16,565 nucleotides of DNA. Source: Prevotellaceae bacterium. GTDB taxonomy: Bacteria > Bacteroidota > Bacteroidia > Bacteroidales > UBA932. The position numbers and the translations under genes were made by a program. The notes below the pieces were generated by a model that did no database searches, had not been told where the DNA came from, and saw nothing but the letters and a program-made list of their open reading frames with translations. The stretch spans positions 1 to 16,565 of the forward strand of contig JAIRXY010000026.1 in NCBI GenBank assembly GCA_031268055.1, written 5' to 3'. Positions within the stretch are counted from its first letter, which is position 1. Each line of letters begins with the position of its first letter. Below are positions 7,103-14,910 of this stretch, in pieces.

Positions 7103-7119
7103 CTTACAACTTACAACTC
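7099..7119. repeat. Triple 7-bp tandem repeat spanning the GH2 stop codon
   Basis: ACAACTT occurs at 7099-7105 and 7106-7112, and as ACAACTC at 7113-7119. The GH2 stop codon (TAA, plus-strand tta at 7111-7113) lies across the second and third units. A copy-number change of one unit would leave the stop in place, because translation ends in the first unit it reaches. Confidence 0.7.
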
Positions 7120-10100
7120 CTCATACACTTCCATTTCCACAATGCGCAGCTGTCCTTTTTGATTAGCGGCATTAGGGTCTTTGAACAGGTCAAGTTCGCC
7201 CGCGGATTTAGCTTCAACTTCCACTATCTCTCCAAAAGCGTCTTTATCTTCACTCTGACCAATGAGCTTGACGGTAACAAAACGTCCTCGTGCAGGTTTA
7301 ATCGGGATGGTGATGTATCCCAACGATTTTGGAGTTTCTCCTTCAAAAGCCATCGCTTCGTCCACAAAAATCTGAATAGGGTATGAGCGCATACGCCAGC
7401 CGGTCAGCTTGAGTTCTATTTCGTTTACAAGAGCATCGTGGTCAAGCTCGTACTTTATCCAGCCTGTCGAAAGTCGGCCATCGTTGCTCCATTCCGACAG
7501 CTCGTTATCGTCATAACTTTTTGCAACACCCGCTTCATTGCTTCCGGCTGTTGCACCGACAATATCAACCGAATGACGTATAATTTTGTACGATTCGCTG
7601 CTCGGAGTTTCACCCCGTGAAAGATTTGACGGTTGATAATCGCCCGAAATGTAAGCGGATAAACCGTCTTTTTCGACGAATGGAATAGAGCTAAATTCCA
7701 ATGTGACCGGTAGGGGTGAAAAATTTTTCGCCCCTACGACAGAGGCGGTCAGCTTTATTTGCCCTGCTTTTTTCGTCGAGCGTACCAATACACGGTTTAT
7801 GCCGCACTCCACCGGCAGCTCTTTTTCGAGGATATAATTTCCTTCCTTACCGCCATGCGCAATCCCGCCGCGCCACTCGCCTTCTCCTTGTAAGGTGAAT
7901 GAAATCATCGAATTGTCCAACGGACAGCGGCGGCCGTCCTTATCAACTACCTCAATTTCTACCAATGCCAAATCGTTTCCGTTGGCTTTGAAGCCGTCGG
8001 GAGCCGCCATAAGCTTGAGCGTAATCCTGTCCGGTTTGCCAACCGTTTCTTTTTTCGTGCGGCTGAGCTCTTTTTCGTTCGCGTCATAGCTTACCGCTTC
8101 AACCGTACCTGCTTCCCATTTAATTTTAGGGAACGTGAACAAGAAACCAACGCTCCGCTCGCCGAAGCCCTGCGATTTTCCATTGACAAACAGCTCTACC
8201 TTTTCGCCTGTCGAGCAAACCTGAACATCTTTTTCTTCGCGTGGGGTAAGGGTTTTTCCTCCGTCGGGGGAATTAAAGGGGGCCTCCCAATGTCCGCAGA
8301 TATAAGTTCCATGCTGTTCAATATCCACCCAGCCGTTCCACATGATTTGGTGAGCATAAAATACATCTTTCGGGACGCGCATGGCGTCAACCACGCCGCT
8401 TCGACGGTAATTTTCCTGACCGCGCCAATGCGAATTTACTTCGTGGAACTGAATTTTGAGGCCGCCGCTGCTCACTCGCTTTCCTGTACCGGGGCGCACG
8501 CGGTAATAATCCCACCAGCGGGTTATCAGCTCCTTGAAGAATGCATCCTGATTGTGGTTATAGGATGAAACATCGGTAGCCTGAACCGGCTTGTTCGCTA
8601 CGGTTGAATGATAGTATTTCGAGCCTGTACCCTCTTTATGAAAAGGATAGGAGTATTCGTCCCAGTACCAGCGCAAAGCTTCGTCGCGGCAATATTCGGT
8701 GGCAAACATCGGAATGTGCGAGCTTTTGTTGATATACAGCATTTCGCCGCCGTATTCCGCCACTTTGCTGTCGAGCATCTCGCGCGAACCGATAGCGCGT
8801 CCGCCATAAGGGTCGTATTGGTCGCGCAACGCTTTGAGGTCGGCCATGTGTTCTTCGCTAATGGATTCGTTTCCTCCTTCGTAAAAAATAATCGACGGAT
8901 TGTTGCGGTTATAAATGATTGCATCGCGCATCACCTCGACGCGGTGCTCCCACCGGCGACCAGTAACATCTTTTTCGGAGTCGCCTGCCGGCATCAGCTG
9001 CATCAGCCCAACGCGATCGCAGCTCTCAACGTCCTGTTTCCAAGGCGTTACATGCATCCAGCGCACAGTATTGCCGCCCGATTCTACCAGCAACCGATTT
9101 GAATAATCGCTCAACCATGCCGGAACCGACTGTCCTACTGCAGGCCACTCGTTGGTGCTGCGCTCGGCATAGCCTTTGATTTGCAACACGCGGTCGTTGA
9201 GCCGGAACATGCCGTCGGCAAAGCGCGTTTTGCGGAATCCGGTGCGGGTTTTCACCACATCCGCCAGAACTCCGTTCACATTCAACGCTGTATACACATT
9301 ATATAAGTAGCCGTAGCCCCAGCTCCAAAAGTGCAGGTTTTCAACGCGACCGCCGGTTTTTACCGTCAGCGTTTCGCCCGCTTTGATTTTTACCGCCGGG
9401 CTCGACATTTTTTTTACGATATTGCCATCCATATCTTCGATGACCACATCCAAAGAAAAGGCCTTTTCATCGGAAAATTCGTTCCTTACTTCCGATTCGG
9501 CGTAAATCACGGCGTTCTTTTTCGTAATATCAATTTCACGCGCATAAATATAGGTTCCGGTTGTTTCCAAGTTACTGTAAATCGGCAACGTTTGATACAA
9601 TCGCGGCGTAACGTACAGGTATACATTTTTGGGAATGCCGCCGAAGTTGGCGTAAAAGTTGCGGTCGTTCCACTGGTAAGTCGAACCGGTAGTATGCTCG
9701 TGGTAACGCCACGAATTGTCGATACGCGCCGCCAGCACATTATCGCCGGAGTAGTTGACGAGGTTGGTAATGTCGAAGCCAAAAGCCATTACGCCGTTTT
9801 CGTGCCAGCCGATTGATTTTCCGTTCAGAAAAAATTCGCCGCCAAAGCGGATGCCTTCAAATTCGAGGAAGATTTTCTTTCCTTTGGACGATTTGGGCAA
9901 GCGAAAGTGCTTGCGATACCATACAATAGTGTCGGTATGTTCCAAAATACTTACGCGGAATGCCTCGTCTTCATTAAAAGCAGCGGGGAGCGTTACTTTC
10001 TTCCATGATTTGTCGTTGAAGTTGGCGCTTTGCGCATTTCCTTCATCGCCAATTTGCAGCAGCCATTGAGAGTTGAAATTATACTTTGTTCGCTCATTTT

Positions 10101-10176
10101 TCTCAAAATTGGGAGCGCTATAACCATAAATGGAGGCTGATAATGTAACCAATAGAAGTAAATACTTTTTGTTCAT
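7111..10176 (-). CDS. Secreted glycoside hydrolase family 2 enzyme (beta-galactosidase-like, multidomain)
   Basis: A 1021-residue retaining glycosidase, probably periplasmic or surface. A signal peptide covers about 1-20 (K-K-Y-L-L-L-L-V-T-L-S-A). Order: GH2 jelly-roll sugar-binding domain (about 30-190, with F-L-N-G-K-S-I-G-W-H-E-N-G); Ig-like domain (about 210-315); TIM barrel (about 320-620) with acid/base Glu437 in E-G-G-N-E-S (434-438 is G-G-N-E-S) and likely nucleophile Glu494 in F-A-T-E-Y-C. Then come a DUF4982-like segment (about 640-710), another Ig-like domain (about 715-830) and a discoidin-like C-terminal domain (about 880-1015, A-K-S-Y-D-D-N-E-L-S-E-W-S). The true sugar specificity is not visible; GH2 covers galactosides, glucuronides, mannosides and others. 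It starts 47 bp after the TolC gene. G+C is near 48% in the lines I counted, lower than its neighbours, and residues 814-823 are encoded by a palindromic repeat. Confidence 0.93.
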   Translation of the reverse strand: MNKKYLLLLVTLSASIYGYSAPNFEKNERTKYNFNSQWLLQIGDEGNAQSANFNDKSWKKVTLPAAFNEDEAFRVSILEHTDTIVWYRKHFRLPKSSKGKKIFLEFEGIRFGGEFFLNGKSIGWHENGVMAFGFDITNLVNYSGDNVLAARIDNSWRYHEHTTGSTYQWNDRNFYANFGGIPKNVYLYVTPRLYQTLPIYSNLETTGTYIYAREIDITKKNAVIYAESEVRNEFSDEKAFSLDVVIEDMDGNIVKKMSSPAVKIKAGETLTVKTGGRVENLHFWSWGYGYLYNVYTALNVNGVLADVVKTRTGFRKTRFADGMFRLNDRVLQIKGYAERSTNEWPAVGQSVPAWLSDYSNRLLVESGGNTVRWMHVTPWKQDVESCDRVGLMQLMPAGDSEKDVTGRRWEHRVEVMRDAIIYNRNNPSIIFYEGGNESISEEHMADLKALRDQYDPYGGRAIGSREMLDSKVAEYGGEMLYINKSSHIPMFATEYCRDEALRWYWDEYSYPFHKEGTGSKYYHSTVANKPVQATDVSSYNHNQDAFFKELITRWWDYYRVRPGTGKRVSSGGLKIQFHEVNSHWRGQENYRRSGVVDAMRVPKDVFYAHQIMWNGWVDIEQHGTYICGHWEAPFNSPDGGKTLTPREEKDVQVCSTGEKVELFVNGKSQGFGERSVGFLFTFPKIKWEAGTVEAVSYDANEKELSRTKKETVGKPDRITLKLMAAPDGFKANGNDLALVEIEVVDKDGRRCPLDNSMISFTLQGEGEWRGGIAHGGKEGNYILEKELPVECGINRVLVRSTKKAGQIKLTASVVGAKNFSPLPVTLEFSSIPFVEKDGLSAYISGDYQPSNLSRGETPSSESYKIIRHSVDIVGATAGSNEAGVAKSYDDNELSEWSNDGRLSTGWIKYELDHDALVNEIELKLTGWRMRSYPIQIFVDEAMAFEGETPKSLGYITIPIKPARGRFVTVKLIGQSEDKDAFGEIVEVEAKSAGELDLFKDPNAANQKGQLRIVEMEVYEEL
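7710..7737. repeat. 28-bp near-perfect palindromic repeat inside the GH2 gene
   Basis: The left arm GTAGGGGTGAAAAA (7710-7723) is the reverse complement of the right arm TTTTTCGCCCCTAC (7724-7737) except for one T-G pair (7717/7730), so 13 of 14 pairs are perfect with no loop. It is read in frame as V-G-A-K-N-F-S-P-L-P (814-823) in the second Ig-like domain. The TAGGGGCGAAnn...CGCCCCTA pattern is one I recall as a dispersed palindrome in Bacteroidota genomes. There is only one copy in this window. Confidence 0.85.
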
Positions 10177-10223
10177 AATGTTACAATTTTAGTTAAATAG
10201 GAAATTTATTAAATACAACGCTA

Positions 10224-11543
10224 CTATTCTACATCCATATAGTTGAGCACCACGCCGCATAGCTGCATGATGTATACTTCGGATAGCTTTGCCTGAAACA
10301 TGGCGTTCAGCAGGCGATCTTGAGCGTCGAGGTTTGTGCGCTGGTGCTCCCTCAGCTCAAGGCTGGTGATTTGCCCTAATCGGTACTGCTCCATAGCCAG
10401 CGACACTTTTCGCGCGGACAGCTCACGGTTACTCCGCTCCAAGCCCAGCAAGTTCATGTAGGAGCTGTACGAAGAGTAGAGCAGGTACAGGTCTGCAAGC
10501 ACCTGCTGCTCCTGCTGCTCGTACTCCAGCTCGCGGTTGCGCTGCTCCACCTCAATGTTTTTTTCCATGCGCCGCTGGTTTTTTCCGTCGTATATTTTGA
10601 AGCCAACGCTCACCCCGTAGCTCAGCCCCAGCGCGTCGCTACGCGAGGCGTTGTAGGAAGTATGGGCGCTGTTGTAGCCATACGAAGCGTTGAGGTTTAC
10701 GTAGGGGTAGCGCGCCGCTTCTATCTGCTCTCGCTCAAGGTCGGTGATAGCGCGATTCTTGTCGAACATCTTTAGCGAGGTGTTATTTTGCAGCATCACC
10801 GTTTTTATCTCCTCCAGCTGGAGGTGCTCATTGAGGCTAAAAGAGCTGTCGGTAAAGACAACATCGTTGGCGTCAAAGGGTATCAGCAGCAGCTTCTTGA
10901 AGCGGATAAGCTGCTCGTAGATGCTCTGGCGGTAGGTAACCAGCTGCGAGCTATCGGCGTTGAAGTCCACCTGCGCTTGTAGCAGCTCGAGCTGCGAGTG
11001 CGCTCCAACTAAATATTTTTCGGTAGCTATGCGCAGGCGTTCGCGCGAAAGCGATAGCATGATGGAGAGATTCTCAAGCCTGAGCCTTCGCTGGAGCAGC
11101 TCATAGTACATAGCGGTAGCTTGCGCCACGCTGTTTTCAATCTCAAGCTTGACGCTCAGCTCGCCGTTTTTTTTCATTTCTTGCAGGCGGCTGTACGAGG
11201 CTTGCATTCCCCATCCGTCAAACAGCGTCCACGTGCCGGAAACGCCCATGTTGTAGGTGTTGTTAAAAGTGTTGGTATAGCGTTGTCCACCGGCCTTTTG
11301 GAGCTGGTTGGCAGCGCCGCTGTACCCTGTGGTTGCGTTGAGCTTGGGGAGCATCCCCGCGTTTCCGCGCGTAGCGTCGTTGGAGAGTATTTCTTCGCGG
11401 TTGCGCGAAAATTTGATGGAATATCCGTTGTTCAGCAGCGTTTCCAGCGTTGTGGAAAGCGAATACAAAACGGTATCCTGCGCGCTTGCAGCAGCAACGG
11501 CAAAAAGCGAAGACAGCAGCAAAAATGAAGTTCGAAAATTCAT
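10224..11543 (-). CDS. TolC-family outer-membrane efflux protein
   Basis: About 439 residues. TolC proteins trimerise into an outer-membrane channel with a long periplasmic tunnel, and connect to a periplasmic adaptor and an inner-membrane pump. Visible here: a signal peptide (M-N-F-R-T-S-F-L-L-L-S-S-L-F, cut near A-S-A-Q); an N-terminal L-x-N-G-Y-S-I-K-F; long Glu/Gln/Leu-rich coiled-coil helices in two similar halves (about 120-220 and 320-420); and G-Y-S-G-A and Y-G-V-S-V-G-F strand motifs. I chose the ATG at 11543. The reading frame extends three codons to a TTG at 11552, but the ATG start gives a cleaner signal peptide. It lies 36 bp after the DUF4861 gene and 47 bp before GH2. No adaptor or pump gene is adjacent, which is unusual for the family. 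Confidence 0.9.
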   Translation of the reverse strand: MNFRTSFLLLSSLFAVAAASAQDTVLYSLSTTLETLLNNGYSIKFSRNREEILSNDATRGNAGMLPKLNATTGYSGAANQLQKAGGQRYTNTFNNTYNMGVSGTWTLFDGWGMQASYSRLQEMKKNGELSVKLEIENSVAQATAMYYELLQRRLRLENLSIMLSLSRERLRIATEKYLVGAHSQLELLQAQVDFNADSSQLVTYRQSIYEQLIRFKKLLLIPFDANDVVFTDSSFSLNEHLQLEEIKTVMLQNNTSLKMFDKNRAITDLEREQIEAARYPYVNLNASYGYNSAHTSYNASRSDALGLSYGVSVGFKIYDGKNQRRMEKNIEVEQRNRELEYEQQEQQVLADLYLLYSSYSSYMNLLGLERSNRELSARKVSLAMEQYRLGQITSLELREHQRTNLDAQDRLLNAMFQAKLSEVYIMQLCGVVLNYMDVE

Positions 11544-11579
11544 AGCAAACAAACCTGTATTACCAATCCAACATCTTAC

Positions 11580-12791
11580 TTACTTAATCTTTAGCTCCAG
11601 CGGATTGCTCAGCTTTAGCGCTTCAAAAGCAATGTACTCTTGCCATAGCTTTTCCGTTGGGAAGCGTAACGCTCCGTCTTCGGTAGTGGCTTTGCTCCAT
11701 CCGGCGCCGCTATAGTAGGTAAAAGGTTCGTTGGCCTTGTAGCTGCCTGTGGCAAGCAGGTGGTTTCCTTCGAGCTTGGCGGCGCTCATGCCGCCCAAGG
11801 GGAATATAATTGCCGTATGCACAACGCCGTTATCGGTAGTATCTGCTTGCAGCGCGTCGGCTTGCTCGGCGTAGGTGACGTAGCCTTTGTCGGGGGCAAG
11901 CAGCGGCTTGTAGGCGGGGTCTGCGTTGGCAACGTCTGTCGGATTTTTATTGTTTTTCAGCACAATACCTGCTGCAACTTCCATATCGCCTGCATTTATG
12001 AATACTTCGCTGATGCAGTTCAGCTGGCTGTTTGCGTCTAACGAAATGCGGCGAATCTCCACTACCGGCGTTCCTGCCACGTCCAGCGGCGCGTAGGCAA
12101 GCTCAAACGAGGTGCGTATCAGGCCGCTATCCAATATTTTTGATGTTACAAAGTTGTTGCCCAGCGTCAGCTGCCCGTTTACGTATGGCGCCAGCGCTCC
12201 GCACCCCAGCGTGCGGCCAACCTTGTAGCAATCTACCCCCTCGCCGTGGTCTTGGTGGTACGACGCTTTGCCCGACAAGTCGGCAGCATACCACTTGTCA
12301 ACTATCAAATCTTCGGTACGCTTGCACCAAACATCAATGCCGTTGCTTGGTCCGTCCACCTTCATAAGCGCCGGCCCATATATCCGGAATGCAACGCGGT
12401 TGTTTTCCCACGCAAAATCGTCCATGCGCTCCGGCACTAAGCGCGCCGACGTTTTGGGCTTCGAGAGCTCGGTAGCCGGCTTACCCTGCTTCAGCTGATA
12501 AGCGGCGCTGCCCTGCGCCGGTACTTCTACCTGAAAAATAATAGCCTGCGGGTCTGGCTGACCCTTGTAGAGCGTCTGCGACGGCAGCCTCTGCCCACGC
12601 TGGTTGAACACAGCAACCTCCTGCGGGTCTACCACGCCGACGCGCTCCTGCACCACGCTCCACGGAATTTCTACTGTTTCGTTGACGCGGTCTGCATCAA
12701 GCGGATTTACTACGTCTACCGTAAGAACGGCATGGCTGTGGCAGGAACTCATTAGCCCTGCAAGCAGCAACGAAAAAAACATCTTTTTCAT
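11580..12791 (-). CDS. DUF4861-family lipoprotein (galactose-mutarotase-like fold)
   Basis: 403 residues with a short hydrophobic leader and Cys17 in L-M-S-S-C, a plausible though not ideal lipobox. The body has the segments I associate with DUF4861: R-M-D-D-F-A-W-E-N-N-R-V-A-F-R-I-Y-G-P-A (about 121-140), G-I-D-V-W-C-K-R-T-E (about 151-160), Y-H-Q-D-H-G-E-G-V-D-C-Y (about 178-189), and V-G-R-T-L-G-C-G-A-L-A-P-Y next to it. It is a full-length member. The family is seen in Bacteroidota beside carbohydrate-active enzymes, notably in pectin or ulvan-type loci. No catalytic role is established to my knowledge. Being upstream of TolC and GH2 in a tight run is consistent with saccharide work, but the substrate is unknown. 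Confidence 0.85.
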   Translation of the reverse strand: MKKMFFSLLLAGLMSSCHSHAVLTVDVVNPLDADRVNETVEIPWSVVQERVGVVDPQEVAVFNQRGQRLPSQTLYKGQPDPQAIIFQVEVPAQGSAAYQLKQGKPATELSKPKTSARLVPERMDDFAWENNRVAFRIYGPALMKVDGPSNGIDVWCKRTEDLIVDKWYAADLSGKASYHQDHGEGVDCYKVGRTLGCGALAPYVNGQLTLGNNFVTSKILDSGLIRTSFELAYAPLDVAGTPVVEIRRISLDANSQLNCISEVFINAGDMEVAAGIVLKNNKNPTDVANADPAYKPLLAPDKGYVTYAEQADALQADTTDNGVVHTAIIFPLGGMSAAKLEGNHLLATGSYKANEPFTYYSGAGWSKATTEDGALRFPTEKLWQEYIAFEALKLSNPLELKIK

Positions 12792-12832
12792 TTTGATTAA
12801 TAATTTAGAGATTAGTACATATTCAACCCATT

Positions 12833-12859
12833 TTCAACTTTTTGGATTCAACTTTTTGG
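12833..12859. repeat. 13-bp direct repeat upstream of the DUF4861 gene
   Basis: TTCAACTTTTTGG occurs at 12833-12845 and again at 12847-12859, separated by one A. A third partial copy, TTCAAC, is at 12822-12827. The copies lie 31-68 bp upstream of the DUF4861 start codon, in the expected promoter region, where no TAnnTTTG box is visible. Confidence 0.6.
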
Positions 12860-12863
12860 TCTC

Positions 12864-12912
12864 AGAATCAAAGGATTCTTCATATTCGCAGCTTACAGAT
12901 TCTGCTCAGAAT
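12864..12912 (-). terminator. Two weak hairpins after purF
   Basis: On the transcript, ATTCTG-AG-CAGAAT (12912-12899) spans the purF stop codon, and AGAATC-CTTT-GATTCT (12879-12864) follows. Both are short. The sequence after the second is A-rich rather than a U-run, so these are poor intrinsic terminators. They may mark partial separation of purF from the downstream genes. Confidence 0.3.
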
Positions 12913-14768
12913 TTCTCCCGTTTTTCTTCAACATATCTAATAAATGCCTCACATACAAACTTATACCCTCCCGGCGTAGGGTAATTGCCTGAAAAATACC
13001 AGTCGCCGGTGTGGTTGGGGCAGGCTTTTCGCAGCCCGTCCGACGTTTGGTAAACCAGCTCCACCTGTGCGTTAACGCCAGGTGGGGTGAGCATCTCGGC
13101 TATTTTGCGGGAGATTTCAACGTCAGAGAATGGCGCATAAATATTCTTCACCGGATTTACCATTTCGCCTTTGGGTAGCAGCAGCTGCTCTTTGCACTGC
13201 CTGTAAACCTCCTGCACAACGCTGTCCCTGCTGCTTGCCTGTAGCAGCGCCACGGCAGCGCGAAACGCAATAAACTCGTCCATGCGCGCCATGTCGATGC
13301 CGTAGCAATCGGGGTAGCGCACCTGCGGAGATGAAGAAACCACCACTATTTTTTTAGGGTCAAGCCTGTCCAGAATCTTGATAATGCTCTGCCGTAGCGT
13401 TGTGCCGCGCACTATGCTATCGTCTATCACCACAAGGTTGTCGGTGTGCGGACGGATTGTCCCGTAGGTTATATCGTATACGTGCGTTGCCATGTCGTTG
13501 CGGCTGGCATCCTGCTCAATAAACGTGCGCAGCTTGATGTCCTTTAGCGCAACTTTCTCTGAACGAATGCGCTGCGATAAAATCCTATCGAGCATACTTG
13601 ATGACAGCTGCTTTCCACCTTCGCGAATCATTCGCTTTTTTTGCTCGTTAAGGTAGCAGTTCAGGCCGTCGAGCAAGCCGTAAAATGCCACCTCAGCGGT
13701 GTTGGGAATGAACGAAAATACGGTATTATCAACGTCGTAATCAACCATTTGTAGCACATTTTCGGTGAGCTGCTCGCCAAGCTTTTTGCGCTCACGGTAG
13801 ATGTCGCTGTCGCTGCCGCGCGAAAAGTAAATGCGCTCAAACGAGCAAGCGCGCCGCTCGGCGGGTGGCAGCACCTGCTCAAAGTCAAACATGCCACTTC
13901 GCTTGAGCACCATTGCTTGCCCGGGTTGCAGCTCCTCTACCTGCTCAACCGTAACGTTCATCACCGTTTGAATAACGGGACGCTCCGAAGCCACAACAAC
14001 AATCTCGTCGTCGGTGTAGTAGAAGCATGGGCGGATGCCGGCAGGGTCGCGCACCACAAAGGCGTCGCCGTTGCCTATCATGCCGCATACCACGTACCCG
14101 CCGTCCCACTGTGGGCATGTGCGCTGGAGCAAGTTCGAAACGTCCAGCTTTTGCTCTATCTGCCTGTGGAGCTCCGCCCCCAGCAAGCCTTTTGCCTTGT
14201 ACTTGTCGTACTGAAACTGCACCTCCCTGTCGAGGTGGTGTCCAAGCGATTCGAGCAAAAAGAACGTATCGCCGTAGTAGCGCGGGTGCTGCCCCGTGGC
14301 AACGAGCTGCTGAAAGAGCTCGTCGGCGTTGGTGAGGTTAAAGTTACCCGCCATGATGAGGTTGCGCGCAGGCCAGTTGTTGCGCCGCAGGAACGGGTGG
14401 GCGTAAGCCATGCCCGACTTGCCGGTGGTGCTGTAGCGCAGGTGCCCCAAAAAGAGCGAGGCTCCGCTCCACGCGTTGGCGTATCCCTCGGATTGCTGCT
14501 GCTGCGTGACGACGCGCTCAAAAATTTCCTTGATGGCGTTGGCCCCCAGCGCCCGCTCGCGCATGATGTACTCCTCGCCGGGCTTGGCGCAGAGATTTAT
14601 CACCCCTACCCCTGCCGCCTCCTGACCGCGGTTGTGCTGCTTTTCCATGAGCAGGTACAGCTTGTTGAGGCCATACTGCGCAGTTCCGTATTTTTGCGTG
14701 TAAAATTCTGTGGGCTTTAGCAGCCTGATCATCGCAATGCCACATTCATGTTTCAGCAAATCGCTCAT
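12906..14768 (-). CDS. purF: Amidophosphoribosyltransferase (PurF), long Bacteroidota form
   Basis: This enzyme makes 5-phosphoribosylamine from PRPP and glutamine, the committed step of purine synthesis. The N-terminal Ntn glutaminase has Cys9 (H-E-C-G-I-A), which needs removal of eight residues to become the N-terminal nucleophile, as with the propeptide of the B. subtilis type. It also has R-G-Q-E (47-50) and G-H-L-R-Y-S-T-T-G (108-116). The phosphoribosyltransferase domain has the PRPP loop V-V-I-D-D-S-I-V-R-G-T-T (446-457). At 620 residues it is over 100 longer than the usual 470-510. The extra length includes a C-terminal segment with P-N-H-T-G-D-W-Y-F-S-G-N-Y-P-T-P-G-G (584-601). I recall a long form like this in Bacteroidota, sometimes beside a shorter PurF elsewhere. 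It is divergent from ysxC and prs, the latter being its PRPP supplier. Confidence 0.9.
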   Translation of the reverse strand: MSDLLKHECGIAMIRLLKPTEFYTQKYGTAQYGLNKLYLLMEKQHNRGQEAAGVGVINLCAKPGEEYIMRERALGANAIKEIFERVVTQQQQSEGYANAWSGASLFLGHLRYSTTGKSGMAYAHPFLRRNNWPARNLIMAGNFNLTNADELFQQLVATGQHPRYYGDTFFLLESLGHHLDREVQFQYDKYKAKGLLGAELHRQIEQKLDVSNLLQRTCPQWDGGYVVCGMIGNGDAFVVRDPAGIRPCFYYTDDEIVVVASERPVIQTVMNVTVEQVEELQPGQAMVLKRSGMFDFEQVLPPAERRACSFERIYFSRGSDSDIYRERKKLGEQLTENVLQMVDYDVDNTVFSFIPNTAEVAFYGLLDGLNCYLNEQKKRMIREGGKQLSSSMLDRILSQRIRSEKVALKDIKLRTFIEQDASRNDMATHVYDITYGTIRPHTDNLVVIDDSIVRGTTLRQSIIKILDRLDPKKIVVVSSSPQVRYPDCYGIDMARMDEFIAFRAAVALLQASSRDSVVQEVYRQCKEQLLLPKGEMVNPVKNIYAPFSDVEISRKIAEMLTPPGVNAQVELVYQTSDGLRKACPNHTGDWYFSGNYPTPGGYKFVCEAFIRYVEEKREKF

Positions 14769-14791
14769 AAGAAGTAGTGAAGTTATGCGCG

Positions 14792-14823
14792 CAAAGATAT
14801 AGTTTTTTTTCGTAAGTTGACAA
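14792..14823 (-). promoter_or_regulatory. Promoter of purF
   Basis: On the minus strand TTG (14823-14821) and TATCTTTG (14799-14792) are 21 bp apart, fitting the Bacteroidota -33/-7 pattern. The purF ATG is at 14768, so the leader would be about 15-20 nt. The -33 region overlaps a perfect inverted repeat, AAGTTG-A-CAACTT (14814-14826), a possible operator. Confidence 0.6.
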
Positions 14824-14875
14824 CTTTATTGCGGATTATAGAATTTTTCGGTACCCAAATCTCAATTGCTTTCCG

Positions 14876-14883
14876 TATATTTG
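14876..14883 (+). promoter_or_regulatory. -7 box of the ysxC promoter
   Basis: TATATTTG matches TAnnTTTG and lies 27 bp before the ysxC ATG. I see no TTTG at the right distance upstream, so only the -7 element is supported. Confidence 0.5.
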
Positions 14884-14910
14884 CAGCGGCTTACAATTTA
14901 AGTATGCGCC

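Noticed and set aside
10450..10570. Trinucleotide repeat (ctgctg-type) in the TolC gene
   Set aside because: It is a run of Gln/Glu/Leu codons in coiled-coil helices, not an uninterrupted microsatellite.
2889..12791. A polysaccharide utilisation locus spanning the receptor, GH2 and DUF4861
   Set aside because: There is no SusD, no sensor or regulator, and the receptor pair is separated from GH2 by housekeeping genes and a promoter. Only loose saccharide context is supported.
13917..14720. 267-codon plus-strand frame opposite purF
   Set aside because: It is long, but the minus strand encodes a complete PurF with all active-site motifs. The plus-strand protein is low complexity (V, L, H, R, A rich) with no recognisable fold.
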